Below are positions 45,010 to 53,915 of a stretch of DNA of 64,000 nucleotides, piece by piece. A program made the translations under genes and the position numbers. Within the stretch, counting starts at the first letter, position 1, and each line of letters opens with the position of its first letter. Source of the stretch: Chryseobacterium culicis (GTDB taxonomy: Bacteria > Bacteroidota > Bacteroidia > Flavobacteriales > Weeksellaceae); assembly GCF_900108365.1 (NCBI RefSeq), contig NZ_FNWQ01000002.1:1094070-1158069 (forward strand). The letters are read 5' to 3'. A model generated the notes under the pieces. That model was not told the DNA's origin and did not search any database. It saw nothing but the letters and a program-made list of their open reading frames with translations.

Positions 45010-45214
45010 TATACTTTTGCCTTGAAGCAAAAGTATACAAAAGTTCAAGACGGGAATCATCCGCTAAAAATTTGAATGACTCCTAAAATTTCCAAACTCG
45101 CATGGATCATTTGGCTGTTCTTCGGTTCTAAATTTCCTCCATGCTCAGACAACGGAAATTTTTTGACGGATCACATTAAAATTTTTCTTAACGCTCCTGA
45201 TTCCTAAGTCGATT
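45010..45214. repeat. 205-base structured intergenic repeat, copy A
   Basis: Copy B is at 55452-55655 (about three quarters identical by eye). Nested inverted repeats are conserved: a leading hairpin ATACTTTTGC/GCAAAAGTAT, outer arms ATCCG/CGGAT, inner AAATTTCC/GGAAATTT and central GCATGGA/TCCATGC. The remainder of the 376-base gap up to 45298 holds the dnaN terminator and no gene. Confidence 0.8.
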
Positions 45215-45255
45215 TCAGATATTTACAACTGTGGGTCGGATGGTAGAATTACAAA

Positions 45256-45277
45256 AAAGCCGGAAAATTCCGGCTTT
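45256..45277 (-). terminator. terminator after dnaN
   Basis: Stem AAAGCCGGAA/TTCCGGCTTT, followed by TTTTTT on the minus strand. Confidence 0.88.
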
Positions 45278-45298
45278 ATATTATTTGTTATTTTACTA

Positions 45299-46429
45299 TT
45301 ACAATCCGATAACCGGCATTGATAACATTAAGATATTTTCATTTTCTTCAAGACCGTCAAGTGGTTCAATGATTCCCGGTCTGTTAGGCTGAGACATTTT
45401 CATAGTGATATCGTCAGATCCAAGAATTGTCAGCATTTCTGTTAAGAATTTAGAACTGAATCCGATATTGATATCTTCTCCGTTATAATCACAAGGGATC
45501 TGCATGTCTGCTTTGTTTGCATATTCAGTATCTTCTGCATGAAGGTGAAGAATATTTCCGGAAAGCTTAAATCTTACCTGATTGGTCGATTTATTAGACA
45601 TGATCGAAGCTCTTTTGATCGCTCCTAATAACAGATTCCTGTTGATTGTCAATACATTTGGATTTTCTTTTGGGATTACCGCTGTATAATTCGGATATTT
45701 CCCGTCAATCAGTCTACAGATCCAGATATGCTTACCAAAAGTAAACTTAGCCATATTCTCATTGAAGTCGATGGTAACGTCTTCATTGGAACTTGCCAGG
45801 ATATTTTTAAAAATGTTCAGGGGCTTTTTAGGCATGATAAACTCCATTGGTTCAGCATTCATAAGATCTGCTCTTTTGTACACCACCAATCTGTGGGAGT
45901 CTGTGGAAACGAAATTGGTTTCATTTTCTCCAAACTGGAAAAGAACGCCTGTCATTACCGGACGAAGGGAGTCGTTACTTGTAGCAAAAAGCGTGTTTGT
46001 CAAAGCTTCAGACAATACTCCTGCCGGCATCGTTACGCTTTGCGAAGCATCGAATTCCGGTAACTCCGGATAGTCATCAGCATTATCTAATGCTACTGCG
46101 AAATTATCTTTTTCATCTAAAATCTCAAGCTGGCTTCCGGTACCCTCGGCATTGTCTTTTACAACAAATGTCAAAGGCTGTTCACCATAGGTCTTGATAA
46201 AATCCTGAAAAATTTTAGCAGGAACAGCAAATTTACCTGTGTCATCAGACTTCACTTCCAGGGAAGTAACAAGAGTTGTCTCGCCGTCAGATGCTGTAAT
46301 GGTAACATTATTTCCGTCTAATTCAAAAAGATAGTTTTCTAAAATCGGTCTCGATTGAGAGCTTGATATTACGCCACTTACAGTTTGCAAAGCCTTCTGC
46401 AGTTCACCACTTGAAATAATAAATTTCAT
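45299..46429 (-). CDS. dnaN: DNA polymerase III beta subunit (sliding clamp)
   Basis: 376 residues; normal size for a clamp with three equal domains. Seen: KFIISSGELQKALQTVSGVISS, ITASDGETTLVT, FVSTDSHRLVVYKR, and the C-terminal ENILMLSMPVIGL, which carries the MPxRL-like end. It encircles DNA as a dimer, holding polymerase III. It is divergent from dgkA; both have TATATTTG at matching positions upstream. Confidence 0.97.
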   Translation of the reverse strand: MKFIISSGELQKALQTVSGVISSSQSRPILENYLFELDGNNVTITASDGETTLVTSLEVKSDDTGKFAVPAKIFQDFIKTYGEQPLTFVVKDNAEGTGSQLEILDEKDNFAVALDNADDYPELPEFDASQSVTMPAGVLSEALTNTLFATSNDSLRPVMTGVLFQFGENETNFVSTDSHRLVVYKRADLMNAEPMEFIMPKKPLNIFKNILASSNEDVTIDFNENMAKFTFGKHIWICRLIDGKYPNYTAVIPKENPNVLTINRNLLLGAIKRASIMSNKSTNQVRFKLSGNILHLHAEDTEYANKADMQIPCDYNGEDINIGFSSKFLTEMLTILGSDDITMKMSQPNRPGIIEPLDGLEENENILMLSMPVIGL

Positions 46430-46451
46430 AGATTTATAAAATAAGTTTCTA

Positions 46452-46594
46452 CAAATATAATAAATAGATACAACAAAGAAAAGAATAATATCGAGGAGTT
46501 TTTCACAAATATCCTTAATTTGTTTTGAGCCTTGACATTATGCTTTGATTTCTGCAAAGATTCATTTTTTTATCAATTACAAAACCTATATTTG
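46452..46594. promoter_or_regulatory. divergent promoters of dnaN and dgkA
   Basis: TATATTTG is at 46452-46459 on the minus strand (before dnaN) and at 46587-46594 on the plus strand (20 bases before dgkA). Both fit TAnnTTTG. Confidence 0.65.
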
Positions 46595-46613
46595 CGAAAA
46601 AAGTTTGTAAATC

Positions 46614-47000
46614 ATGCAGAAACCTCCTATCCATAAAAGTTTTCTCAATGCTTTCCGTGGTGTTTTCATGATGATAAAAGCGGAAAGAAATTTCCAGATT
46701 GAGCTTCTTGCATTTTTGATCAATCTCTTCTTTATTTTTTACTTCAGATTACATTACAGCGATGCAGCGTTGGTTCTTATGGCTTCCTTTGCCGTTTTAA
46801 GTGCGGAAATTTTCAATACTGCTGTTGAAAAGATCTGCGACATTGTACAGCCTGATTTTGATAAAAGAATTGGCTTTATCAAAGATATTGCTGCAGGTGC
46901 AGTTGTGCTGACGGTGATTGCAGCGGTAATTGTTGGGATTCTGGTGTATGGGAAATATGTGGTAAGGTTTATGGAGACCGTAAAACTCTTGTTTTTGTAG
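46614..47000 (+). CDS. dgkA: diacylglycerol/undecaprenol kinase family protein
   Basis: 128 residues with three hydrophobic segments, a short N-terminal amphipathic segment with HKSFLNAFRGVFMMIKAERNFQIE and the catalytic region SAEIFNTAVEKICD. It belongs to the small integral-membrane DgkA-like kinases, which phosphorylate diacylglycerol or undecaprenol with ATP. It is divergent from dnaN with its own TAnnTTTG promoter. A solo copy of the DUF559-linked repeat lies seven bases past the stop. Confidence 0.9.
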   Translation: MQKPPIHKSFLNAFRGVFMMIKAERNFQIELLAFLINLFFIFYFRLHYSDAALVLMASFAVLSAEIFNTAVEKICDIVQPDFDKRIGFIKDIAAGAVVLTVIAAVIVGILVYGKYVVRFMETVKLLFL

Positions 47001-47006
47001 GATCAG

Positions 47007-47060
47007 ACCACCCCGTCAAAAATTCTTTGAATTTTCGCCACCCCTCCAGAGGAGGGGAAT
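47007..47060 (+). repeat. solo copy of the DUF559-associated palindromic repeat (second)
   Basis: ACCACCCCGTC, AAAAATTC/GAATTTT hairpin, then CCCCTCC/GGAGGGG. Similar to 987-1040 and to the flanks of the DUF559 gene. The gap to 47273 also contains the word GATTGCTTCGCC typical of another dispersed repeat. No gene. Confidence 0.75.
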
Positions 47061-47273
47061 GTCACGTCTTCAGTTCAAAAGTTTTGGAAGGCTAGAAATA
47101 TTTTATTTTTTATTTTACAGCGATGAAAATATCAACTAATTTTGTCACTTCGTAGGAGTTTCAGTATGTTTAATAAACCAATTATAGTAGATTCCTTGCT
47201 TTGCCTGAAATGACAATGAGACCGTTGATATTTTATCTGAGATAGTGAGATTGCTTCGCCTGGCTTGCAATGA

Positions 47274-47606
47274 CTATTTTCCGACATAGATAAACCCTTT
47301 CTTTCCGGATTTAAAAACAGTTTCAATTCTTTTGTAATCATCTACTTCATATTCGTCAGCCTGAAGGATTTCTGCTTCTGTTACTTCAAAAAGTACTCCT
47401 TCTACCTGATCATCATTATTTCCTGAGAATTTCAGTACAGGATGGTATTTCTGACCGCTTTTACGCAGTACTTCCGGATCTGTAATTTCAAGCATACTTA
47501 ATTTGTAACCTGATAAAATGTCTTTTTCACCTTGTAAAAGTCTTCCGAAAGTTTCCATTTGAACCTGTTCTTTCTGAAGGGTTCCATAAGAAAATAGTCT
47601 AAGCAT
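47274..47606 (-). CDS. gamma-glutamylcyclotransferase-like protein
   Basis: 110 residues with the GGCT/AIG2 fold: LFSYGTLQKEQVQ (YGTL signature), LLQGEKDILSGYKL and LQADEYEVDDYKRIETVF containing the putative catalytic Glu. It probably acts on gamma-glutamyl amines or glutathione-related compounds. Its start overlaps the last base of the GDSL esterase stop (47606), so the two are likely coupled. Cytosolic. Confidence 0.88.
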   Translation of the reverse strand: MLRLFSYGTLQKEQVQMETFGRLLQGEKDILSGYKLSMLEITDPEVLRKSGQKYHPVLKFSGNNDDQVEGVLFEVTEAEILQADEYEVDDYKRIETVFKSGKKGFIYVGK

Positions 47607-48235
47607 TATACATATTTTTCAATGATTGGGATTGCAATTTCGGCCATCATTCCATAACCTTTTTCATTGGGATGTACGCCGTCTGCAGATAATAAAACTT
47701 CTTTATCTTCTAAAAATGCAGAATAAAAATCAATATATCCCAGTGCATCTTCCGCTGCTATATTTTTCAGAATCTCATTATAGTTCACTACATCTTCATT
47801 AACTCTCTTCTTCCCGGAGCTTACCACTACTCCATCTATCTTTTGAGAGAAAGGAAGAATGCTTACAAGATAAATCTCGCTGGAAAACCGTTTTGCCTGT
47901 TTAACAGCTTCTTTCATATTATTCCTGAATTTCTCAGGATTTACGATCTGTACTCCATCTTTTACAGCAAGATCATTGGCTCCGTAACTTAAGAAAACAA
48001 TATTTCCGTCTGCGGAATTTCTTGCATTTAATTCGTGCGGCATTCTTTTCAGTAATCCTTCTGTAGTTTCTCCTCCTATGCCCAGATTGAACAGAATGAG
48101 CTCATCTCCATTTCCTTCATGAAATTTCTGCAGGGCATATCTTTTCAGAATATCTACCCAACCGCCGAAAACGCCGTCATATTCTCCGTAAGTAATGCTG
48201 TCACCGAAGAACAGCCCGTAAATAATTTTCTTCAT
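47606..48235 (-). CDS. GDSL-type esterase/SGNH hydrolase
   Basis: 209 residues with FFGDSITYGEYDGV (block I Ser), a Gly in GIGGETTEG, the Asn in SYGANDLAV, and a C-terminal DGVHPNEKGY (Asp/His). This is a full SGNH triad. It hydrolyses esters, thioesters or acylated sugars; the substrate is unknown. No signal peptide was seen, so it is probably cytosolic. It overlaps the gamma-glutamylcyclotransferase-like gene by a single base. Confidence 0.92.
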   Translation of the reverse strand: MKKIIYGLFFGDSITYGEYDGVFGGWVDILKRYALQKFHEGNGDELILFNLGIGGETTEGLLKRMPHELNARNSADGNIVFLSYGANDLAVKDGVQIVNPEKFRNNMKEAVKQAKRFSSEIYLVSILPFSQKIDGVVVSSGKKRVNEDVVNYNEILKNIAAEDALGYIDFYSAFLEDKEVLLSADGVHPNEKGYGMMAEIAIPIIEKYV

Positions 48236-48629
48236 TCAGTTTTGTTATTTCCTGTTTTGATTAAGTAAAAGTATTAAGAAAAAATTGTTTAAGGAATATA
48301 AAATAGCTGAATTTATGGAAAGTTTTAACGCAAAGTTTTATTATTTTTTTGTACTATTTTTAAGGGAGCTAAGATGAATCAACAAGTTAATTTGATGAAG
48401 CGGATATAACCTAAATTATTTGAACCATTAAGGTTTTTTGGATCTTAACTTTCCTTAGAATCTATATTATTCATGGTTAATAATATTTTCTCTTTTTTAA
48501 CGCATAGGTCTTATTGGCAGCATATTGATCAAAGTAAGCAAAGAAGGAATCACCAGGTTGATTTGATGAAGCTAGCTGGAAATGCCAACACTACAAAATT
48601 TCCGCTCATTATACATTACTCCTTACTCA
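48236..48629. other. 394-base AT-rich intergenic region
   Basis: No gene. Contains an AACGCAAAGTTTT word and ATTTGATGAAGC twice (48392 and 48560 areas), related to the repeat family at 26180 and 40395. Confidence 0.5.
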
Positions 48630-49043
48630 TCATTCCAGTCTCAGCGTAATATTTGGATGTGATTCTATAATTTCCACCAGAATTTCAAAAAGTGTCTGTC
48701 CTTTTCCATCGGTTAATTCATCTAATTTTTGCTGAATTAATTCTATGTTAAAAGGTTTTCCCTGTCTGATTTTATTTTCGTAGAATTCGCGGGTAGCTTT
48801 AAAACCTAAGTCTTCTTTTGACTTCTGTGATTCTTTCCAGATGATCTCAAATTCTTCTTTTCCTTCAATGATTCCAAAACCACCATAAAGAATGTCATTA
48901 AATCCATCCAATGTTCCTACTTTCCAGTCTGTATTCTTCATCAGAACGCTGGAAGCTTCTTCGTAGAAACCTCCTAAAGACGAAAAATGACCGCCATGAA
49001 TGACGATCACTTTTCTTGTATTGTTATTTGAAGTATTCAACAC
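48630..49043 (-). CDS. barstar-like ribonuclease inhibitor family protein
   Basis: About 137 residues from a GTG codon at 49043, overlapping the last 20 bases of purL. Seen: KVIVIHGGHFSSLGGFYEEAS, LDGFNDILYGGFG and a C-terminal LFEILVEIIESHPNITLRL, the pattern of the barstar family of inhibitors. Later GTG/TTG codons (for example near 49040 or 49010) could also be used. No ribonuclease gene lies beside it, so it may be an orphan immunity protein or have another role. Reads in the purL direction, so cotranscription is plausible. Confidence 0.78.
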   Translation of the reverse strand: MLNTSNNNTRKVIVIHGGHFSSLGGFYEEASSVLMKNTDWKVGTLDGFNDILYGGFGIIEGKEEFEIIWKESQKSKEDLGFKATREFYENKIRQGKPFNIELIQQKLDELTDGKGQTLFEILVEIIESHPNITLRLE

Positions 49044-52000
49044 CGTTTTTGAATATGTTGTGATAATTCGCGGTTGGTATATTCTTCATGAGACCTTCAG
49101 CAAATCGTTCCGGGTGTCCCATTCTTCCATAGATCTTTCCACATGGGCTGGTAATTCCTTCGATTCCGAATAATGAGTTATTCGGGTTGAATGGCATTCC
49201 GTGGGCAATGTTTCCATCAAGATCAATGTATTGAGTGGCAATCTGTCCGTTTTCATATAATTTCCTGATTTCATCTTCTGAAGCCATGAAACGTCCTTCA
49301 CCGTGGGAAATCGGAATAGTGAAAGTCTGTCCTTTCATTCCTTTTAACCAAGGGCTTTCGTCATTTACTACCTGCACTGTTACCATTTGGGAGATGTGTC
49401 TTCTGATGGCGTTGTGAGCTAATGTTGGAGAATTCTCATCCAGATCTTTGATTCTTCCGTAAGGTAAAAGTCCCGATTTCACCAGCGCCTGGAATCCGTT
49501 GCAGATTCCGATAATCATTCCGTCTCTGTCTAATAATTCGTGAACTGCATTTTTCATTTTCTCGTTTTTCAGAACGTTTACAATGAACTTTGCAGAACCA
49601 TCCGGCTCATCACCTGCAGAGAAACCTCCTGAGAATGCCAGGATCTGAGATGTTCTGATCTCTTCCACCCATGCATCAATGCTTTCATCGAGTAACTGGT
49701 GATTGATATTGATTAAAGGCAAGCTGCTTACTACAGCACCTTCTTTCTGGAATGCATTCAGCGTGTCATATTCACAGTTGGTTCCCGGGAATACCGGAGC
49801 AAATACTTTCGGCTGTGCGATTCCGTGTTTTTTAATGACGATATTTCTTGGGTTGACCGAGTTATGTTTTGCATCAATTTCAACCGTGATCTTTTCTTTT
49901 TCTACAGTCGGGAAAAGATTTTCAAATGTATTAGTATTGGCCGCTACAAGGTCTGTAATGTCTGATTCAATACCGTTAATTTTTAAGGTTCCAGAGTCTT
50001 TTACTTCTCCGATCAACTGAAGGGCAGCTGTGCTTAATTCTTCTTTCGCCTCGATAACTAAGCTTCCGATATTTTTCGCTAATAATACATTTTCATCAGC
50101 ATTGATCTCTGCTCCTAATCTGTTTCCGAAGCTCATTTTTGCTAACGCTACTGCAAGACCTCCTTCTTTCACTGTTTTCACAGACACAATTTTTCCTGCT
50201 TTGATGTTTTCAAAAATGAATTCAAAAACTTCTTTTAGAGCATTATAGTTTGGAAGTCCGCTTTCCTGAGCGGTATGATTGAAGAAATATAATCTGTTTC
50301 CGGCGCTTTTCAATTCAGGAGAAATGATATTTTCTTTGTCTCCGTTAGCACATGCAAAAGAAATTAGGGTTGGAGGGACGTTCAGATCCTGATACGTTCC
50401 GCTCATAGAATCTTTCCCACCGATGGCTGCAAGACCCAAATTGATCTGAGCGTCGTAAGCCCCTAAAAGTGAAGCCAAAGGTTTTCCCCATTTTTCAGGG
50501 TTCTGTCCCAATTTTTCGAAATATTCCTGAAAGCTCAGTCTGATATTTTTATAATCACCTCCCATTGCTACAATTTTCGCAACGCTCTCTACTACGGCAT
50601 ACGATGATCCTAATAGTGAGTTTTGTTTTGAAATTTCAGCATCGAATCCCCAGCTTGCCAGAGAAACTGTTTTAATATCTTTTGCTCCTAAAACTGGCAG
50701 GGTCTGCACACTTCCTTCCATCAGGGTCTGCTGATATTTTCCTCCTAAAGGCATTGCAACCGTAGTCGCACCGATTGAAGAGTCAAACATTTCAAGCAAT
50801 CCTTTCTGGGAAGCTACATTTTTATCTTTTAAGATGTTCAGGAAGTTTTCTTCTGTGAACGCTTTTGTTTCTTCTTTTACTTCTTCAAGGTGAGTGATTT
50901 TCACTTCCTGAGATTTTGAACATCCGTTGGTATCTAAGAAAGCTCTTGAAAGGTCAACAATTTTATCTCCTTTCCAGAACATCTGCATTCTTCCTGAATC
51001 TGTCACTTTTGCTACTTCCACAGCAACAATGTTTTCAGCTTCACAGAATCTGATGAATTTTTCTTTATCCTGAGGATCTACTACCACCGCCATTCTTTCC
51101 TGCGATTCAGAAATAGCCAGCTCGGTTCCGTTTAATCCTTCATATTTTAATGGTAATACATCAAGGTTTACTTCCAAAGAGTCTGCAATTTCACCAATGG
51201 CTACAGAAACTCCGCCTGCTCCGAAGTCATTTGATTTTTTGATCAGCTTCGTTACTTCAGGATTTCTGAACAGTCTCTGAATTTTACGTTCTTCTACGGC
51301 ATTTCCTTTCTGAACTTCAGAGCTCATGGTGTGGATAGAGGTTTCGTCCTGTTCTTTTGAGCTTCCGCTTGCTCCTCCTACTCCGTCCCGGCCTGTTGCT
51401 CCCCCTAAGATAATGATTGAATCACCGTTTTCCGGTTTCTCACGTCTTACCCAATCTACAGGAACAGCTCCGGTAACGAAACCAACCTCCATTCTTTTGG
51501 CTTTATAGCCTTCATCATAGATTTCAGAAACCATCGTAGTGGCAAGACCAATCTGGTTACCGTAAGATGAATATCCGTTGGCAGCCTGCTTTGTAATGGT
51601 TTTCTGGGGTAATTTGCCTGGTAATGTTTTGTCAACAGATTCCAAAACGTCTGCAGCACCCGTTAATCTCATCGCCTGAAAAACGAAAGATCTTCCGGAT
51701 AATGGGTCTCTGATAGCTCCTCCCAAACAAGTGGATGCTCCTCCAAAAGGTTCAATTTCTGTTGGGTGGTTGTGCGTTTCGTTTTTGAATAATAAATACC
51801 AGGGTTCTTTTTTACCGTCGTATTCTGCTTCGATCTGGATGGTACAGGCATTGATTTCATCAGAAATAACAAGGTTATCCAGATTGCCTGTTTTGTGGAA
51901 ATATTTTCCGCACACTGTAGCCAGATCCATTAATGAAATGGGCTTCAGCTCACGGCCTAAGAATTTTCTTTTTTCGATATAATCATTGAAAATCGTTTCC

Positions 52001-52719
52001 AATGTGTGTTTGAACTGACCTTCAAACTGAATGTCTGACAACTGTGTTTCGAAAGTGGTGTGGCGGCAGTGGTCACTCCAATAGGTGTCTAATACTTTTA
52101 GTTCTGTTTCCGTAGGATTTCTTTCTTCAGTTTTGAAATATTCCTGAATGAATTTCAGGTCATCCAAACCTAATGCAAAACCATGATTGTTGTAAAAACT
52201 TTCAAGTTCTGTATCATTAAAATTGATAAAATTTTCGTGGATGATTACTTTTGACGGTGTTTCTTCAGCTGGAATATCCAGAATTGACAGGTCTTTTTCC
52301 TGAGATTCCACTTTGTTGATCAGAAGGTCTTTGATTTTCACCAAATCTGTTTCGGAAACTCCTTCAAATTCAATTAATTTCCCACTTCTTACTTTTGACT
52401 TTTCATTTTCAGTCAGCAACGCGATACACTGCTGCGCAGAATCTGCTCTCTGATCATACTGGCCTGGTAAAAATTCCATTCCGAAATGAATAGTTTTTGC
52501 AGGGTTTTCTGTATGCAAAATATCAGTAACAGGGTCTACGAAAGTATTGTTTACTACTTTTTCAAATTCTCCGTCATTCAGGTTAAAAATATCGTACACA
52601 TTGTATACTTTTACACTTTGAACTGCCGGAACCACCGCTTTTACTTCATCAAAAATTTTTGGACTTTCAACATCGAAAATTCCTCTTTTTTCTACGAAAA
52701 TTCTTTTGTTATTAGACAT
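49024..52719 (-). CDS. purL: phosphoribosylformylglycinamidine synthase
   Basis: 1231 residues, the long single-chain form in which PurL and PurQ are fused. It shows the FGAM-synthase linker and ATP-binding parts (HNHPTEIEPFGGASTCLGGAIRD), then GGKDSMSGTY, and a C-terminal glutaminase domain with FSGGFSAGDEPDG, the nucleophilic Cys in GICNGFQALVKSG and ISHGEGRF with the partner His. It converts FGAR to FGAM using ATP and glutamine in purine synthesis. purB lies nearby on the same strand. A CAAATTTA on the plus strand (52833-52840) may mark its promoter. Confidence 0.97.
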   Translation of the reverse strand: MSNNKRIFVEKRGIFDVESPKIFDEVKAVVPAVQSVKVYNVYDIFNLNDGEFEKVVNNTFVDPVTDILHTENPAKTIHFGMEFLPGQYDQRADSAQQCIALLTENEKSKVRSGKLIEFEGVSETDLVKIKDLLINKVESQEKDLSILDIPAEETPSKVIIHENFINFNDTELESFYNNHGFALGLDDLKFIQEYFKTEERNPTETELKVLDTYWSDHCRHTTFETQLSDIQFEGQFKHTLETIFNDYIEKRKFLGRELKPISLMDLATVCGKYFHKTGNLDNLVISDEINACTIQIEAEYDGKKEPWYLLFKNETHNHPTEIEPFGGASTCLGGAIRDPLSGRSFVFQAMRLTGAADVLESVDKTLPGKLPQKTITKQAANGYSSYGNQIGLATTMVSEIYDEGYKAKRMEVGFVTGAVPVDWVRREKPENGDSIIILGGATGRDGVGGASGSSKEQDETSIHTMSSEVQKGNAVEERKIQRLFRNPEVTKLIKKSNDFGAGGVSVAIGEIADSLEVNLDVLPLKYEGLNGTELAISESQERMAVVVDPQDKEKFIRFCEAENIVAVEVAKVTDSGRMQMFWKGDKIVDLSRAFLDTNGCSKSQEVKITHLEEVKEETKAFTEENFLNILKDKNVASQKGLLEMFDSSIGATTVAMPLGGKYQQTLMEGSVQTLPVLGAKDIKTVSLASWGFDAEISKQNSLLGSSYAVVESVAKIVAMGGDYKNIRLSFQEYFEKLGQNPEKWGKPLASLLGAYDAQINLGLAAIGGKDSMSGTYQDLNVPPTLISFACANGDKENIISPELKSAGNRLYFFNHTAQESGLPNYNALKEVFEFIFENIKAGKIVSVKTVKEGGLAVALAKMSFGNRLGAEINADENVLLAKNIGSLVIEAKEELSTAALQLIGEVKDSGTLKINGIESDITDLVAANTNTFENLFPTVEKEKITVEIDAKHNSVNPRNIVIKKHGIAQPKVFAPVFPGTNCEYDTLNAFQKEGAVVSSLPLININHQLLDESIDAWVEEIRTSQILAFSGGFSAGDEPDGSAKFIVNVLKNEKMKNAVHELLDRDGMIIGICNGFQALVKSGLLPYGRIKDLDENSPTLAHNAIRRHISQMVTVQVVNDESPWLKGMKGQTFTIPISHGEGRFMASEDEIRKLYENGQIATQYIDLDGNIAHGMPFNPNNSLFGIEGITSPCGKIYGRMGHPERFAEGLMKNIPTANYHNIFKNGVEYFK

Positions 52720-52894
52720 TAGATGTCAGATTTTTAATATTAGATTTATTTTTCTTTTTACTTTATTGAACTTAAAGTTTCATTCTTTAAATCCTGATGT
52801 TTTGGAAATTTACTTCCTATCTTTATTCTGTACAAATTTAAAGGAATAAGTTCTATCTTCTTTACTATTGAACAATGAAATTTCCAATTTTATC

Positions 52895-53866
52895 TTATTT
52901 GTTTATAAACTTATTGGGGTTATCCGGATGCTCTTTCTGAAAGTCTTCTGCATTTTTTATTTCTTCCTGAAGCCACTGTTCAAAAGGAATCTTCTTTTCA
53001 TTAAAATCCTCAATGGCATAAAATGTTTTGCCATCTTCTGAAACCAGGAACTTGAAGCGGTAAAGCATATCCAAATCTTTCTTTCTGTCATTATAAGTAT
53101 TCACCTGATAATACGGAAAATTTTCTTTTGGCCTCTCTACGATTTCAAAAAACAGATTCTTTTCCTTTTCAGATAATTTTTCATAAAAATTTACATAATA
53201 AAGATCTGAAAGTTTTTTCTTCTGCTTTTGAAAAAACTGAAGGATATTTTTCTCTTTTTCATTATATTGAAATGGGTTAGGATAATATTTCCCGTTTATT
53301 TCAACATCCTCTTTATTAGGTTTTGCGAGTGGCTGAACAGTCTGCCCTTTGACATCCATCACTCCCCATTTTCCTCCTACAATGGATCTGTGCTCGTCAT
53401 TTGTTTTTTCCCAGTCGCAGCCATCACAAAATGCGGCATAACCGTAATTGAAGGGGAATGCAAAATCATGCTCAGCTTCAATGACAATTTTTCCATTTCG
53501 GTCTGCAAATCCTACTTTACCATTTTTAACCAGTCTTCTTAAACCTTCGGAGAAGTAATCTGCTCCATTGTCATAAAGGAAAGGCTGGTACAGAAATTTT
53601 CCATTTTTGTCATACACATATCCCCATGCATTTTTCTCTGTTTTTTCACCTTCTTTACTGCCATCAAAAAGAATGGTTGCTCCTTCTACCGGATCTCCAT
53701 CTTTAAGGTATGAGAAGACTTTGAATTCTGCAGGAACAATTATTTTTCCGGCTTTATCTTTTACTCCAACTAAAGAATCTTTGGATTTAAAATAATGCAG
53801 CTCCTCCTTACTCTGAGAAAAAGAAATAATTGGAATCAATAAAGCGGTTACCAGTAGTTTTTTCAT
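52895..53866 (-). CDS. WG-repeat protein, exported
   Basis: 323 residues with a signal peptide (about 1-18, ending ISFSQ). The mature protein contains WG-repeat-like segments (GVKDKAGKIIVPAEF, GKVGFADRNGKIVIEAEH, WGVMDVKGQTVQPL) and a C-terminal helical half rich in Lys and Glu. WG repeats are beta-propeller-like and common in Bacteroidota secreted proteins, usually of unknown role. It lies between purL and purB on the same strand but is probably not part of purine synthesis. Confidence 0.82.
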   Translation of the reverse strand: MKKLLVTALLIPIISFSQSKEELHYFKSKDSLVGVKDKAGKIIVPAEFKVFSYLKDGDPVEGATILFDGSKEGEKTEKNAWGYVYDKNGKFLYQPFLYDNGADYFSEGLRRLVKNGKVGFADRNGKIVIEAEHDFAFPFNYGYAAFCDGCDWEKTNDEHRSIVGGKWGVMDVKGQTVQPLAKPNKEDVEINGKYYPNPFQYNEKEKNILQFFQKQKKKLSDLYYVNFYEKLSEKEKNLFFEIVERPKENFPYYQVNTYNDRKKDLDMLYRFKFLVSEDGKTFYAIEDFNEKKIPFEQWLQEEIKNAEDFQKEHPDNPNKFINK

Positions 53867-53915
53867 ATAATGGAGCGGGAAATAAAATATGCAGCCGAAA
53901 AGACTGCATATTGTT

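Noticed and set aside
47132..47341. 69-codon minus frame below the gamma-glutamylcyclotransferase-like gene
   Set aside because: Overlaps the real gene in another frame and mostly covers repeat-like sequence.
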